This document shows positions 16,783 through 26,079 of a DNA stretch of 40,803 bases, in pieces. Made by a program: the position numbers and the translations under genes. The stretch's first letter is position 1. Each line of letters opens with the position of its first letter. A model generated the notes under the pieces. It searched no databases, was not told the origin of the DNA, and worked only from the letters and a program-made list of their open reading frames with translations. Source of the stretch: Zavarzinia sp. (GTDB taxonomy: Bacteria > Pseudomonadota > Alphaproteobacteria > Zavarziniales > Zavarziniaceae); the NCBI GenBank assembly GCA_025869435.1, contig JAOZVS010000135.1:1-40803 (forward strand). Reading direction: 5' to 3'.

Positions 16783-17622
16783 TCAGCTCTTCAGGCGCAT
16801 GGCGTGCCAGCCGATGTGGCTGGCCATGAAGGTCGAGATGAAGTGGTAGGAATGGTCATAGCCTTCCTGCAGGCGAAGGGTGAGGTCGATCCCGGCCCGG
16901 TCGCAGGCGGCCTTCAGCAATTCGGGCTTCAGCTGGCCTTCGAGGAAATTATCCGCCGTGCCCTGATCGACCAGGATCTCGGCCAGACGGGCGCCATCCT
17001 CGATCAGGGCGACGGCATCATGGCGGCGCCATTTCGCCGGATCGGCGCCGAGATAGGCGGGAAACGCCTTCTGGCCCCAGGGCACCCGCGCCGGCGCGAC
17101 GATCGGCGCGAAGGCCGAGACCGAGCGGAAACGGCCGGGGTGGCGCAGCGCGACGGTGAGCGCGCCGTGCCCGCCCATGGAATGGCCGGTGATGCCCTGG
17201 CGGCTCATGTCGAGCGGGAAATGCGCGGCGATCAGGGCCGGCAATTCCTCCGTCACATAGGTCCACATGTTGAAGTGCGGCGCCCAGGGCGCCTGCGTCG
17301 CGTCGACATAGAAGCCCGCGCCCTGGCCGAGGTCATAGGCGTCGTCATTGGCGACACCCTCGCCGCGCGGGCTGGTGTCCGGGCAGAGGATGGCGATGCC
17401 ATGTTCCGCCGCCGCTTTCCGATACTCGCCCTTGTCCATGACATTGGCATGGCTGCAGGTCAGGCCCGAGAGATAGGTGACGAGGGGCACCTTGCCCGCC
17501 CTGGCCTGCGGTGGCAGGTAAAGCGCGAAGGTCATGCTGCCGCCGGTCGCCGTGGAGGCGTGGCGATAGACACCCTGAAGGCCTTCGTGGGCCTTGTGCA
17601 GTTCGACGGTTTCGAAGGTCAT
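16783..17622 (-). CDS. fghA: S-formylglutathione hydrolase
   Basis: A 279-residue alpha/beta-hydrolase of the esterase D family that splits S-formylglutathione to formate and glutathione, the second step of formaldehyde detoxification. The nucleophile elbow is GHSMGG (Ser148), with Asp224 (QGTADNFL) and His257 (YDHSYHF) completing the triad; LSGLTC with Cys56 is conserved in the family. It follows frmA on the same strand, with a palindromic repeat in the 119-nt gap between them, and is closed by the terminator at 16714-16753. Confidence 0.95.
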   Translation of the reverse strand: MTFETVELHKAHEGLQGVYRHASTATGGSMTFALYLPPQARAGKVPLVTYLSGLTCSHANVMDKGEYRKAAAEHGIAILCPDTSPRGEGVANDDAYDLGQGAGFYVDATQAPWAPHFNMWTYVTEELPALIAAHFPLDMSRQGITGHSMGGHGALTVALRHPGRFRSVSAFAPIVAPARVPWGQKAFPAYLGADPAKWRRHDAVALIEDGARLAEILVDQGTADNFLEGQLKPELLKAACDRAGIDLTLRLQEGYDHSYHFISTFMASHIGWHAMRLKS

Positions 17623-17649
17623 GCCGGGGTTCCGATGCTCTCCTCAAGC

Positions 17650-17738
17650 GTCATCCCGGCGAAGGCCGGGAATCCCGAGGGAGGTGATATTGTGCCTTAT
17701 CCATCGCGTGGTCCCGGCTTTCACCGGGACCACGATCC
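17650..17738. repeat. Palindromic intergenic repeat, family B, copy 1
   Basis: Two hairpins: CCCGGC (17655-17660) / GCCGGG (17665-17670) with a GAAG loop, and an 11-bp stem CGTGGTCCCGG (17707-17717) / CCGGGACCACG (17724-17734) with a 6-nt loop. The opening GTCATCCCGGCGAAGGCCGG is a widespread alphaproteobacterial repeat signature. The element sits between frmA and fghA in the same operon. A second copy is at 37453-37533. Confidence 0.8.
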
Positions 17739-17741
17739 GGC

Positions 17742-18851
<1,110 letters not shown>

Positions 18852-19042
18852 CACGGATTCTCCCTGTTCATGGCGGCGCGCAGTGTTCCAGAGCGGCGCC
18901 GGACAGGCAACCGCGCCGTCCGCGCATGGGCCCCTGCGTCGGCCGGGACGGTCGAGGTCCGGGGGATTGCCCGTTCCGCTGGCGTTCTTTCCACAAACTC
19001 CCTATATGTGTCGTCCCTATTGAAGTAGAGACCCGGAACAGA

Positions 19043-20419
19043 ATGATGGGTAAGCCCTGGAGCCTAGACAGCTGGCGCAACCTGCCGATCAAGCAGGTGC
19101 CCGAGTATCCCGATGCCGCGCAGATCGCGGCGGTCGAGGAGAAGCTCCGGTCCTATCCGCCGCTGGTGTTCGCGGGCGAGGCGCGGAACCTGAAGAAATC
19201 GCTGGGCGAAGTGGCCGAGGGGCGGGCTTTCCTGCTCCAGGGTGGCGACTGCGCCGAGAGTTTCGCCGAGTTCCACCCGAACAATATCCGCGACATGTTC
19301 CGCGTCATCCTGCAGATGGCCGTGGTGCTGACCTTCGCGGCCTCCTGCCCGGTGGTGAAGGTCGGCCGTATCGCCGGCCAATTCGCCAAGCCGCGTTCGG
19401 CCCCGAACGAGGAGATCGGCGGCGTCACGCTGCCGTCCTATCGCGGTGACAATGTCAACGGCCCGGAATTCACGGCCGAGGCGCGGGTCCCCGACCCGAA
19501 CCGCCTGCTGCAGGCCTATGGCCAGTCGGCGGCGACGCTGAATCTGATCCGCGCCTTCGCCCAGGGCGGCTATGCCGATCTTGCCCAGGTGAACCGCTGG
19601 AACATGGGCTTCGTCTCCGGTCCCGCCATGGAACGGTATCGCGACATCGCCCAGCGCATCGAGGAATCGCTGAACTTCATGCGCGCCTGCGGCGTGACCG
19701 GCGAGACGACCCCCGCGCTGCGCCAGACCGATTTCTACACCAGCCACGAGGCGCTGCTGCTCGGCTACGAGCAGGCGATGACCCGCGAGGATTCGACCCA
19801 GGGCGGCTGGTACGACACCTCGGCCCATATGCTGTGGATCGGCGAGCGCACCCGCAATCTCGATGGCGCCCATGTCGAGTTCATGCGCGGCATCAAGAAC
19901 CCGATCGGCTGCAAGGTCGGCCCGACCATGGAGCCGGACGAGCTGATCCGCCTGATCGATGCCCTCAACCCGAACAACGAGGCCGGCCGCCTGACCCTGA
20001 TCACCCGCATGGGCCACGATCAGGTCGAGCGCAAGCTGCCGGCCCTCGCCCGCGCGGTGAAGCGGGAAGGGCGCAAGGTCGTCTGGTCCTGCGATCCGAT
20101 GCATGGCAACACGATCAAGTCGGCGTCCGGCCTGAAGACAAGGCCGTTCGACCGCATCCTGACCGAGACGCGGGGCTTCTTCGCCGTTCATCAGTCGGAA
20201 GGCACCTATGCCGGCGGCATCCACCTCGAGATGACCGGGCAGAATGTCACCGAATGCATCGGCGGCGCGGTCGACATCGTCGACGAGCAACTGGGCGATC
20301 GCTACATCACCCATTGCGACCCGCGCCTCAATGCCTCGCAGGCGCTGGAACTCGCCTTCCTGCTGGCCGAAGGGATCAAGCAGGAAAGGGTGGGCGCCAT
20401 GCTGGCCGCTGCCTCGTGA
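19043..20419 (+). CDS. 3-deoxy-7-phosphoheptulonate synthase, class II (plant-type)
   Basis: A 458-residue enzyme condensing phosphoenolpyruvate and erythrose-4-phosphate, the entry to the shikimate pathway. Class II signatures are obvious: [31 protein letters not shown] (metal-ligand Cys70), [14 protein letters not shown], and the C-terminal [15 protein letters not shown] and [17 protein letters not shown]. Start is ATG 19043 (or 19046); the longer frame to 18926 adds residues unlike the family. A TCCCTATATG stretch about 35 nt upstream may be part of its promoter; the 190-nt gap to the divergent frmA must hold both promoters. Other aro genes are absent. Confidence 0.93.
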   Translation: MMGKPWSLDSWRNLPIKQVPEYPDAAQIAAVEEKLRSYPPLVFAGEARNLKKSLGEVAEGRAFLLQGGDCAESFAEFHPNNIRDMFRVILQMAVVLTFAASCPVVKVGRIAGQFAKPRSAPNEEIGGVTLPSYRGDNVNGPEFTAEARVPDPNRLLQAYGQSAATLNLIRAFAQGGYADLAQVNRWNMGFVSGPAMERYRDIAQRIEESLNFMRACGVTGETTPALRQTDFYTSHEALLLGYEQAMTREDSTQGGWYDTSAHMLWIGERTRNLDGAHVEFMRGIKNPIGCKVGPTMEPDELIRLIDALNPNNEAGRLTLITRMGHDQVERKLPALARAVKREGRKVVWSCDPMHGNTIKSASGLKTRPFDRILTETRGFFAVHQSEGTYAGGIHLEMTGQNVTECIGGAVDIVDEQLGDRYITHCDPRLNASQALELAFLLAEGIKQERVGAMLAAAS

Positions 20420-20463
20420 CGGTGCTGTAATAGGCCCTCGGAACCTTGAGTCTGAGGGATCAA

Positions 20464-21111
20464 ATGACTGAACATGCCAGCGACCCGGGGGTGATCCTCG
20501 TCGATCATCCCCTGGTCCAGCACAAGCTGACCATCATGCGGAAGAAGGAAACCTCCACCTTGGGGTTCCGTCGTCTGCTGGGCGAGATCGCCATGCTGCT
20601 CGCCTATGAGGTGCTGCGCGACGTGCCGACCGAACTCGTCGAGATCGAGACGCCGATCAAGACCTGCATGATGCCGCAACTCGCCGGCAAGAAGCTCTGC
20701 CTCGTCTCGGTGCTGCGCGCGGGCGACGGGCTTCTGTCGGGGATGCTCGATATCCTGCCGGCGGCCCGGGTCGGCCATGTCGGTCTTTATCGCGATCCCA
20801 AGACACTACAGGCGGTCGAATATTTCCTGAAGCTGCCACGCGATATCGACGAGCGCATGGCGATCGTGCTCGATCCCATGCTGGCGACCGGGAATTCCGC
20901 CGTCGCCGCCATCAACAAGGTGAAACAGGCCGGCTGCAGCTCGATCAAATTCGTCTCGCTGCTCTCGGCGCCGGAAGGCATCGCCACCCTCCGCAAGGCG
21001 CATCCCGATGTCACGGTCTATACCGCCGCCATCGACGAATGCCTGAATGATCACGGCTATATCGTGCCCGGCCTCGGCGATGCCGGCGACCGCCTGTTCG
21101 GCACCAAGTAA
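20464..21111 (+). CDS. upp: Uracil phosphoribosyltransferase
   Basis: A 215-residue cytoplasmic salvage enzyme making UMP from uracil and PRPP. The PRPP-binding loop [11 protein letters not shown] (about 135-145), the [11 protein letters not shown] motif (80-90) and the C-terminal uracil-binding [17 protein letters not shown] are all diagnostic, and length is typical. ATG 20464 has GAGGG 5 nt upstream. It follows the DAHP synthase by 44 nt on the same strand, so co-transcription is possible, though the functions are unrelated. Confidence 0.96.
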   Translation: MTEHASDPGVILVDHPLVQHKLTIMRKKETSTLGFRRLLGEIAMLLAYEVLRDVPTELVEIETPIKTCMMPQLAGKKLCLVSVLRAGDGLLSGMLDILPAARVGHVGLYRDPKTLQAVEYFLKLPRDIDERMAIVLDPMLATGNSAVAAINKVKQAGCSSIKFVSLLSAPEGIATLRKAHPDVTVYTAAIDECLNDHGYIVPGLGDAGDRLFGTK

Positions 21112-21128
21112 CCCCGTCTCCCGGGGTT
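21110..21128. terminator. Shared hairpin terminator between convergent upp and MOSC gene
   Basis: AACCCCG (21110-21116, overlapping the upp stop codon) pairs perfectly with CGGGGTT (21122-21128) around a 5-nt loop, followed by TCC on the plus strand. It lies 4 nt short of the MOSC stop, so it can end both transcripts. Confidence 0.6.
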
Positions 21129-21132
21129 TCCG

Positions 21133-21678
21133 TCACACCGGCGCCAGCGCCTGACGGGGCGGGGCGGGCAGGGTGATCGTGATGGCATCGCCGGGCTGGA
21201 CCGGGCCATCGCGGAGCACGATCGCCATCACGCCCGCTTTCCGCACCAGTTGGCCGGCGGCGTCGCGGCCGAGCACGGCCTGGGTCAGGCCTTGCTGGAA
21301 ACCATCGATCTGGACGCAGGGGTTGCGCAGGCCGGTCAGTTCGACCTCGGCCAGGGCGCCGAGGCGCAGCCTGGTGCCGCGTGGCAGGGCGAGGAGATCG
21401 AGGCCCCTTGTGGTGACATTCTCGCCCAGCTCGGCCGGGCGCACGACAAAGCCGGCGCGGGCCAAGTCCTCGAACAATTCGGCATGGATCAGGTGGAGCT
21501 GGCGCAGGTTCGGCTGCATCCGGTCGCGGGCGACGCGGGAGCGATGCTGGACATTCACGCCGGCATGCGCGTCGCCGATCACGCCAAGCCCGGCCATCAG
21601 CTCGATGCGGGGCAGGGGCTGCTTGCTGAAGCCGTGACGAGGACTGGCGGCGACAGCGACAACGACGGGATCAGACAT
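21133..21678 (-). CDS. MOSC domain-containing protein
   Basis: A 181-residue protein formed almost entirely of a MOSC domain, the sulfur-carrier beta-barrel found at the end of molybdenum-cofactor sulfurases and in YiiM/mARC proteins. The family landmarks PLPRIELMAGLGVIGDAHAG, FVVRPAELGENVTTRGLDL and LRNPCVQID with the sulfur-carrying Cys121 are present. No PLP-dependent sulfurase domain or ferredoxin domain is fused, so it resembles stand-alone YiiM-like proteins acting on N-hydroxylated or sulfur-transfer substrates. It is convergent with upp. Confidence 0.88.
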   Translation of the reverse strand: MSDPVVVAVAASPRHGFSKQPLPRIELMAGLGVIGDAHAGVNVQHRSRVARDRMQPNLRQLHLIHAELFEDLARAGFVVRPAELGENVTTRGLDLLALPRGTRLRLGALAEVELTGLRNPCVQIDGFQQGLTQAVLGRDAAGQLVRKAGVMAIVLRDGPVQPGDAITITLPAPPRQALAPV

Positions 21679-21752
21679 GCGACACTCCCCGGATCGGCGG
21701 GCCGCACTATGGGCCAGCCGAAGGGGAGGGGCAAGATGGCGTCAGGCCGCCG

Positions 21753-22004
21753 TCAGGCGTTGAGGTCGTCGACCGACCACAGGTTCAGCGGACCCTGATG
21801 GGCATTCAGCGTGCCCTTCTGGCGCATGGCGGCGACGGCATGGGCGACGAGGTCGCGGGCCTGGGCTTCCGGTTCCTGTGCCATCATCAGGCGCTTCACC
21901 GCGGCATCGATCACGGCCGGGCGATTGGGAATCTCGCCCAGGGCCTGGACTTTCAGAATGGCGGCCTGGATGGCTTTTTCGGCATCGGCGAGGGTGGCAT
22001 TCAT
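21753..22004 (-). CDS. Small hypothetical protein (83 residues)
   Basis: I do not recognise this protein. From ATG 22004 it reads as a soluble, probably all-helical polypeptide, with an N-terminal amphipathic helix (ADAEKAIQAAILKVQALG) and a second after IPNRPAVIDAA, ending NLWSVDDLNA. It has no membrane segment, cysteine or signal peptide. GGA lies about 8 nt upstream of the start; the longer frame to 22136 adds an unlikely basic stretch. It is divergent from the ECF sigma operon and could share its control region, and it precedes the MOSC gene by 74 nt on the same strand. Function unknown. Confidence 0.6.
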   Translation of the reverse strand: MNATLADAEKAIQAAILKVQALGEIPNRPAVIDAAVKRLMMAQEPEAQARDLVAHAVAAMRQKGTLNAHQGPLNLWSVDDLNA

Positions 22005-22246
22005 GGGAGTATCCTTTCCTTGCATCCGTCGATAAGGCGTGGTGCCGCTTGGTTGACTGTTCCTTCCGGATGGACTTGTCCAATTGCGATCATGGCATCC
22101 GAATGTGGTGGAACCGTGGCGGCGTCCGGGTCCCATTTACGTCGCGTCATCGACAGGATTCCTTGCGCTGCGTCATTCGGTGGGGACGACGGCGATTTGT
22201 CGCATTTTCCGGGGAAGGAAAGCGGGCGCGGCAGCGTATATGGACC

Positions 22247-22780
22247 ATGACGCAGGATACGATCAGAGCGCGGGTGATCGGGGAACTCGGCCCCTTGCGC
22301 CGCTATGCCCTGGCCCTGACGCGGGATGCCGTCGCCGCCGACGATCTCGTGCAGGAAGCCCTGCTGCGCGCTTTCGAGCGCCGGTCGAGCTTCCGCCCGG
22401 ATGGACCCTTGCGCAGCTGGCTGCTGTCGATCCTGCACAATTGCTTCATCGATGGCCGTCGCCGCGACGATGCGCGGGGCCGGCGCGATGCCGCCTTCAT
22501 GGCCGATGAGCACAGCGCCCCGGCACAGGAGCACGCAGTGCGCCTCGGCCAGGTGGCGGCCGCCTTCCTCGGTCTGCCGGCCGAACAGCGCGCGGGGCTG
22601 CACCTTGTCGCGGTCGAGGGTCTGTCCTACGCCGAAGCGGCCGCGATCCTCGATATTCCCGCCGGTACCCTGATGTCGCGCATCAGCCGGGCGCGCGCGG
22701 CGCTGCGGTCGATGGAAGACGGCCAGGGCCGGCCGCATGGCCTTCGTTTGGTGGGAGGGGCAGATGACCCAGCCGGTTGA
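22247..22780 (+). CDS. ECF-type RNA polymerase sigma factor
   Basis: A 177-residue group 4 sigma factor with only regions 2 and 4. Region 2 spans about residues 10-75 (DDLVQEALLRAFE for core binding, GPLRSWLLSILHNCFID for -10 recognition); region 4 about 100-155 (LPAEQRAGLHLVAVEGLSYAEAAAILDIPAGT, the helix-turn-helix for the -35). The tail of about 20 residues is flexible. ATG 22247 matches the family start but has only a weak SD. The next gene, overlapping by 17 nt, encodes its probable anti-sigma factor. I could not find a convincing autoregulated promoter upstream. Confidence 0.92.
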   Translation: MTQDTIRARVIGELGPLRRYALALTRDAVAADDLVQEALLRAFERRSSFRPDGPLRSWLLSILHNCFIDGRRRDDARGRRDAAFMADEHSAPAQEHAVRLGQVAAAFLGLPAEQRAGLHLVAVEGLSYAEAAAILDIPAGTLMSRISRARAALRSMEDGQGRPHGLRLVGGADDPAG

Positions 22781-23531
22781 TCCGATCACCGCCTTCGACC
22801 TCGACGCTTTCGTCGACGACCAGCTGCCGCCCGCGCGGCGGATCGAGGTCGCGAGCCATCTGGCGGGTGATCCCGCCGCCGCCGCGAAGGTGATGGCCGA
22901 CATCGGCCGGCGCGATGCCCTGCGCCTCGCCTTTCCGCCGCCGGATCAGCCGGACCCCGCGCTGGTCGATGCCGCCGGTCGTCTGGCCGAGGGGCTGGAA
23001 CGTCGCCGTCCCATGGGCGCGCTGCGCCGGATCGCCGCCGTGCTGGCCATCGGCTTTGTTGGCTGGGCCGCCCATGGCGTGCTGGGACCGATGATGATTT
23101 CCGACAGTATCGCCTCCGCCCGGCCCCCTGCCTTCGTCGATGATGCGCTGCGCGCCCATCAGGCGGCCTTGCTGCGGATGGAGGCCCATGACGGCGCCGT
23201 CGAGTCCTTCGACGCCGACGAAATCCGGGCCGCAACGGCGATGACCCTGCCCATGTTGCCGGGGGGCTGGCGTGTCCTCGACCTGCAGATCTTCCCCTCG
23301 ACCTATGGGCCGAGCGTGGAGATGACGCTGGATGCCGACCGTCTTGGCCCGCTGTCGCTCTTCGCCGTGCGGCCGGGCGATTTCGCCGTCACCCCGGTTT
23401 CCATCGCCCCCGGCGGCGGGCCGGCGGCGGTCTACTGGCAGATGGGCGAAGTCGCCTATGCCCTGACTGGTGGCGGCGACGAAAAAGCCCTGGCCGATGC
23501 GGCAGCCACCCTTTCCAACAGCCTGTTCTGA
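22764..23531 (+). CDS. Membrane anti-sigma factor without a zinc motif
   Basis: A 255-residue single-pass membrane protein. The N-terminal cytoplasmic part (1-85) has the anti-sigma start TAFDLDAFVDDQLPPARRIEVASHLAGDP, typical of regulators that clamp ECF sigma factors. A single hydrophobic helix (about 87-108, LRRIAAVLAIGFVGWAAHGVLG) leads to a periplasmic domain of about 145 residues. No HxxxCxxC zinc motif exists and I see no Cys in the protein, so redox sensing by that route is unlikely. GGGAGGGG gives a strong SD for ATG 22764; the overlap with the sigma gene implies translational coupling. The periplasmic domain is the presumed sensor. Confidence 0.82.
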   Translation: MTQPVDPITAFDLDAFVDDQLPPARRIEVASHLAGDPAAAAKVMADIGRRDALRLAFPPPDQPDPALVDAAGRLAEGLERRRPMGALRRIAAVLAIGFVGWAAHGVLGPMMISDSIASARPPAFVDDALRAHQAALLRMEAHDGAVESFDADEIRAATAMTLPMLPGGWRVLDLQIFPSTYGPSVEMTLDADRLGPLSLFAVRPGDFAVTPVSIAPGGGPAAVYWQMGEVAYALTGGGDEKALADAAATLSNSLF

Positions 23532-23553
23532 ACACCGACAAGGAGGATGTGAC

Positions 23554-24267
23554 GTGAACAACCCGAATTATGCCTGGCAGGCCGGTGCCGCCACGCGCGG
23601 CGCCCTGTTCGACGAGGGCCTGCGCCGCCACATGCTGCGGATCTACAACTACATGGGCCTCGGCCTCGTGGTCACGGGCCTTGTCGCCTTCATCGTCGGC
23701 ACGACGCCGGCGCTGTTCGTGCCGATCTTCGGCACGCCCCTGAAGTGGGTGGTGATGCTGGCACCGCTGGCCTTCATCTTCTTCTTCTCGTTCCGCATCG
23801 AGAAAATGTCGGCCGGCACGGCGCAGGGCATGTTCTGGGCCTTCTGCGCGGTCATGGGCCTGTCCATGGCCTCGATCTTCCTGGTCTTCACCGGGACCAG
23901 CATCGCGCGGACCTTCTTCATCGCCGCCGCGATGTTCGGCGCCACCAGCCTCTATGGCTACACGACCAAGCAGGACCTGTCGAAATTCGGCTCGTTCCTG
24001 ATCATGGGTCTGATCGGCGTCGTCATCGCCTCGGTCGTGAACATCTTCCTGGGCTCCAGCGCGCTGCAGTTCATCGTCTCGGTCGCCGGCATCCTCGTCT
24101 TCGTCGGCCTGACCGCCTGGGATACCCAGTCGATCAAGGAGCAGTATGCGTCCAACTACGACGCGGAATCGCAGCAGAAGATGGCGGTGTTCGGTGCCCT
24201 GTCGCTGTATCTGAACTTCATCAACATCTTCCAGCTGCTGCTGAACCTGACCGGCGAGCGGGAATAA
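23554..24267 (+). CDS. Bax inhibitor-1 / YccA family membrane protein
   Basis: A 237-residue polytopic protein with about seven hydrophobic helices, beginning after a short N-terminal cytoplasmic stretch and ending FINIFQLLLNLTGERE. The family motifs GATSLYGYTTKQDLSKFGSF and FVGLTAWDTQSIKEQY are clear; the Asp pairs in the latter region correspond to the pH-sensitive Ca2+-leak residues of characterised bacterial BI-1 homologues. In E. coli YccA instead regulates the FtsH protease. GTG 23554 has AGGAGG 7 nt upstream. Only 22 nt separate it from the anti-sigma gene, so it is very likely part of that operon. Confidence 0.92.
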   Translation: MNNPNYAWQAGAATRGALFDEGLRRHMLRIYNYMGLGLVVTGLVAFIVGTTPALFVPIFGTPLKWVVMLAPLAFIFFFSFRIEKMSAGTAQGMFWAFCAVMGLSMASIFLVFTGTSIARTFFIAAAMFGATSLYGYTTKQDLSKFGSFLIMGLIGVVIASVVNIFLGSSALQFIVSVAGILVFVGLTAWDTQSIKEQYASNYDAESQQKMAVFGALSLYLNFINIFQLLLNLTGERE

Positions 24268-24287
24268 CGCGCTTCACAGGGAAAATC

Positions 24288-24310
24288 GCAGGGAGCCACG
24301 CGCTCCCTGC
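24288..24310 (+). terminator. Hairpin terminator after the sigma/anti-sigma/BI-1 operon
   Basis: GCAGGGAGC (24288-24296) pairs perfectly with GCTCCCTGC (24302-24310) around CACGC, followed by TTCGCATT. It starts 20 nt after the BI-1 stop codon. The T content downstream is low, so efficiency is uncertain. Confidence 0.6.
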
Positions 24311-24366
24311 TTCGCATTCGGGCCACGGCTGCTTACATTTGTTCCCGCAGTAGGGAAGGCGTAGCC

Positions 24367-26079
24367 ATGGCGAAATACGACACGAGTTTCCTCGAGCGCA
24401 TGATCGATCAGGCCCTCGGCCGGATGGAAGCGGATGTCGTCATCCGCAACACGCGCTTCCTTAATGTCTTTACCGCCGAAATCGCCGAGGGCGACATCGC
24501 CATCTGCGGCGACCGCATCGTCGGCACCTACGAAGGCTATCGCGGCAGGATCGAGATCGATGGCCGGGGCCTCATTGCCGTGCCCGGCTTCATCGATACC
24601 CATGTCCATGTCGAATCCTGCCTGATCGCGCCCGGCGAATTCGACCGCTGCGTGCTGCCGCGCGGCACGACGACGGCGATCTGCGACCCGCATGAAATCT
24701 GCAACGTGATGGGCACCCGGGGCCTCGACTATTTCCTCGAGGCGGCGGCGGGCACGGTCATGGACCTGCGGGTCCAGCTTTCGTCCTGCGTGCCGGCGAC
24801 CCATCTCGAGACCTCGGGCGCGACCCTGACCGCCGACGACCTGGTGAAATACAAGGGCCACAAGCATTCGATCGGCCTTGCCGAATTCATGAATGTGCCG
24901 GGCGTCCTCTACAAGGACCCGGACGTCCTCGCCAAGCTCGCGGCCTTCGAGGGTTGCCATATCGACGGCCATTCGCCCATGCTGTCGGGCCGGGATCTGA
25001 ACGCCTATCTTTCCTGCGGCATCCGCAACTGCCACGAGACCACGAGCCTGCCCGAGGCGCGGGAGAAGCTGCGCAAGGGCATGCAGGTGCTGATCCGCGA
25101 AGGCACGGTGTGCAAGGACGTGGACACGCTCTCGCCGATCATCACCGCCGATACCTCGTCCTTCGTCGCCTTCTGCACCGATGATCGCAACCCCCTCGAC
25201 ATTCACGAGGAAGGCCATGTCGATTACCTGATCCGGCGCGCGATCCGGGCCGGCGTGCCCGTCGCCCATGCTTACCGTGCCGCCTCCTGGTCGGCGGCAC
25301 AGGGCTTTGGCCTCCGCGATCGGGGCGTGATCGCGCCCGGGCGCCGGGCCGATATCGTGCTGCTGAACGATCTCGCGGGTTGCGACGTGAACAGCGTGAT
25401 CTCGGCCGGGCGTATCGTGACCCCCGGCCTGTTCGACAGCCGTGTGCTGCCGACACCGATCGGCCTCGATTCCATGAAGCTGGCCCCGGTGGAGGCGGCG
25501 GATTTCATCACCCGTTCCTCCTCGCCGACCGGCGCGGTGATCGGGGTCGAGGCGGGCTCGGTCGTCACCGCTCACCTGACCATGACGCTGCCCTACAAGG
25601 ACGGCATCCGCCTGCCGGATCCGGAAAACGACGTGCTGAAGGTCTGCGTCGTCGCCCGCCACGGCAAGAACCGCAACATCGGCCGGGGCTTCGTCAAGGG
25701 CTTCGGCCTTGTCCGGGGCGCCCTTGCTTCCTCGGTCGGGCACGACAGCCACAATGTCTGTGTCGTCGGCCAGGACGATGCCGAGATGGCCATCGCCGTG
25801 AACCGCCTGATCGAGATCGGCGGCGGTTTCGTCGCCGTGGTGGGGGGCAGGGTGGTGGGCGAACTGGCCCTGCCCATGGCCGGTCTCATCTCGCTGAAGC
25901 CGTTCGAGGGGGTGCGCACCGACCTCGTCGCCCTGCGCAAGGTCGTGCGCGAACTGGGCTGCCCGCTGCCCGAGCCCTTCCTGCAGCTGGCCTTCCTGCC
26001 GCTGCCGGTGATCCCCCATCTGAAGATCACCGACAAGGGCGTCGTCGACGTCGACAGGTTCGAGCTTATCGCGGCCTGA
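24367..26079 (+). CDS. ade: Adenine deaminase
   Basis: A 570-residue amidohydrolase-superfamily enzyme converting adenine to hypoxanthine and ammonia. The first metal site is HVHVESC (His79, His81), typical of the bacterial Ade branch; GTTTAICDPHEICNVMG, HKHSIGLAEFMNVPG, CTDDRNPLDI and the C-terminal SSVGHDSHNVCVVG complete the family pattern. Length fits. A purine-rich GTAGGGAAGG precedes ATG 24367. Its 3' end overlaps that of the convergent guanine deaminase by 14 nt, so the two purine-base deaminases are physically paired; hypoxanthine and xanthine would be their products. Confidence 0.95.
   Translation: MAKYDTSFLERMIDQALGRMEADVVIRNTRFLNVFTAEIAEGDIAICGDRIVGTYEGYRGRIEIDGRGLIAVPGFIDTHVHVESCLIAPGEFDRCVLPRGTTTAICDPHEICNVMGTRGLDYFLEAAAGTVMDLRVQLSSCVPATHLETSGATLTADDLVKYKGHKHSIGLAEFMNVPGVLYKDPDVLAKLAAFEGCHIDGHSPMLSGRDLNAYLSCGIRNCHETTSLPEAREKLRKGMQVLIREGTVCKDVDTLSPIITADTSSFVAFCTDDRNPLDIHEEGHVDYLIRRAIRAGVPVAHAYRAASWSAAQGFGLRDRGVIAPGRRADIVLLNDLAGCDVNSVISAGRIVTPGLFDSRVLPTPIGLDSMKLAPVEAADFITRSSSPTGAVIGVEAGSVVTAHLTMTLPYKDGIRLPDPENDVLKVCVVARHGKNRNIGRGFVKGFGLVRGALASSVGHDSHNVCVVGQDDAEMAIAVNRLIEIGGGFVAVVGGRVVGELALPMAGLISLKPFEGVRTDLVALRKVVRELGCPLPEPFLQLAFLPLPVIPHLKITDKGVVDVDRFELIAA

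Noticed and set aside
20435-20458. CCCTC that could pair with the GAGGG SD of upp
   Set aside because: Only five base pairs with a 14-nt loop and no alternative structure; not enough for a riboregulator.
22110-22114. GGAAC, resembling the -35 of EcfG/ECF promoters, upstream of the sigma gene
   Set aside because: No matching -10 (CGTT/GTT/CGTC) occurs at the 16-17 nt spacing; the nearest CGTC is about 25 nt away.
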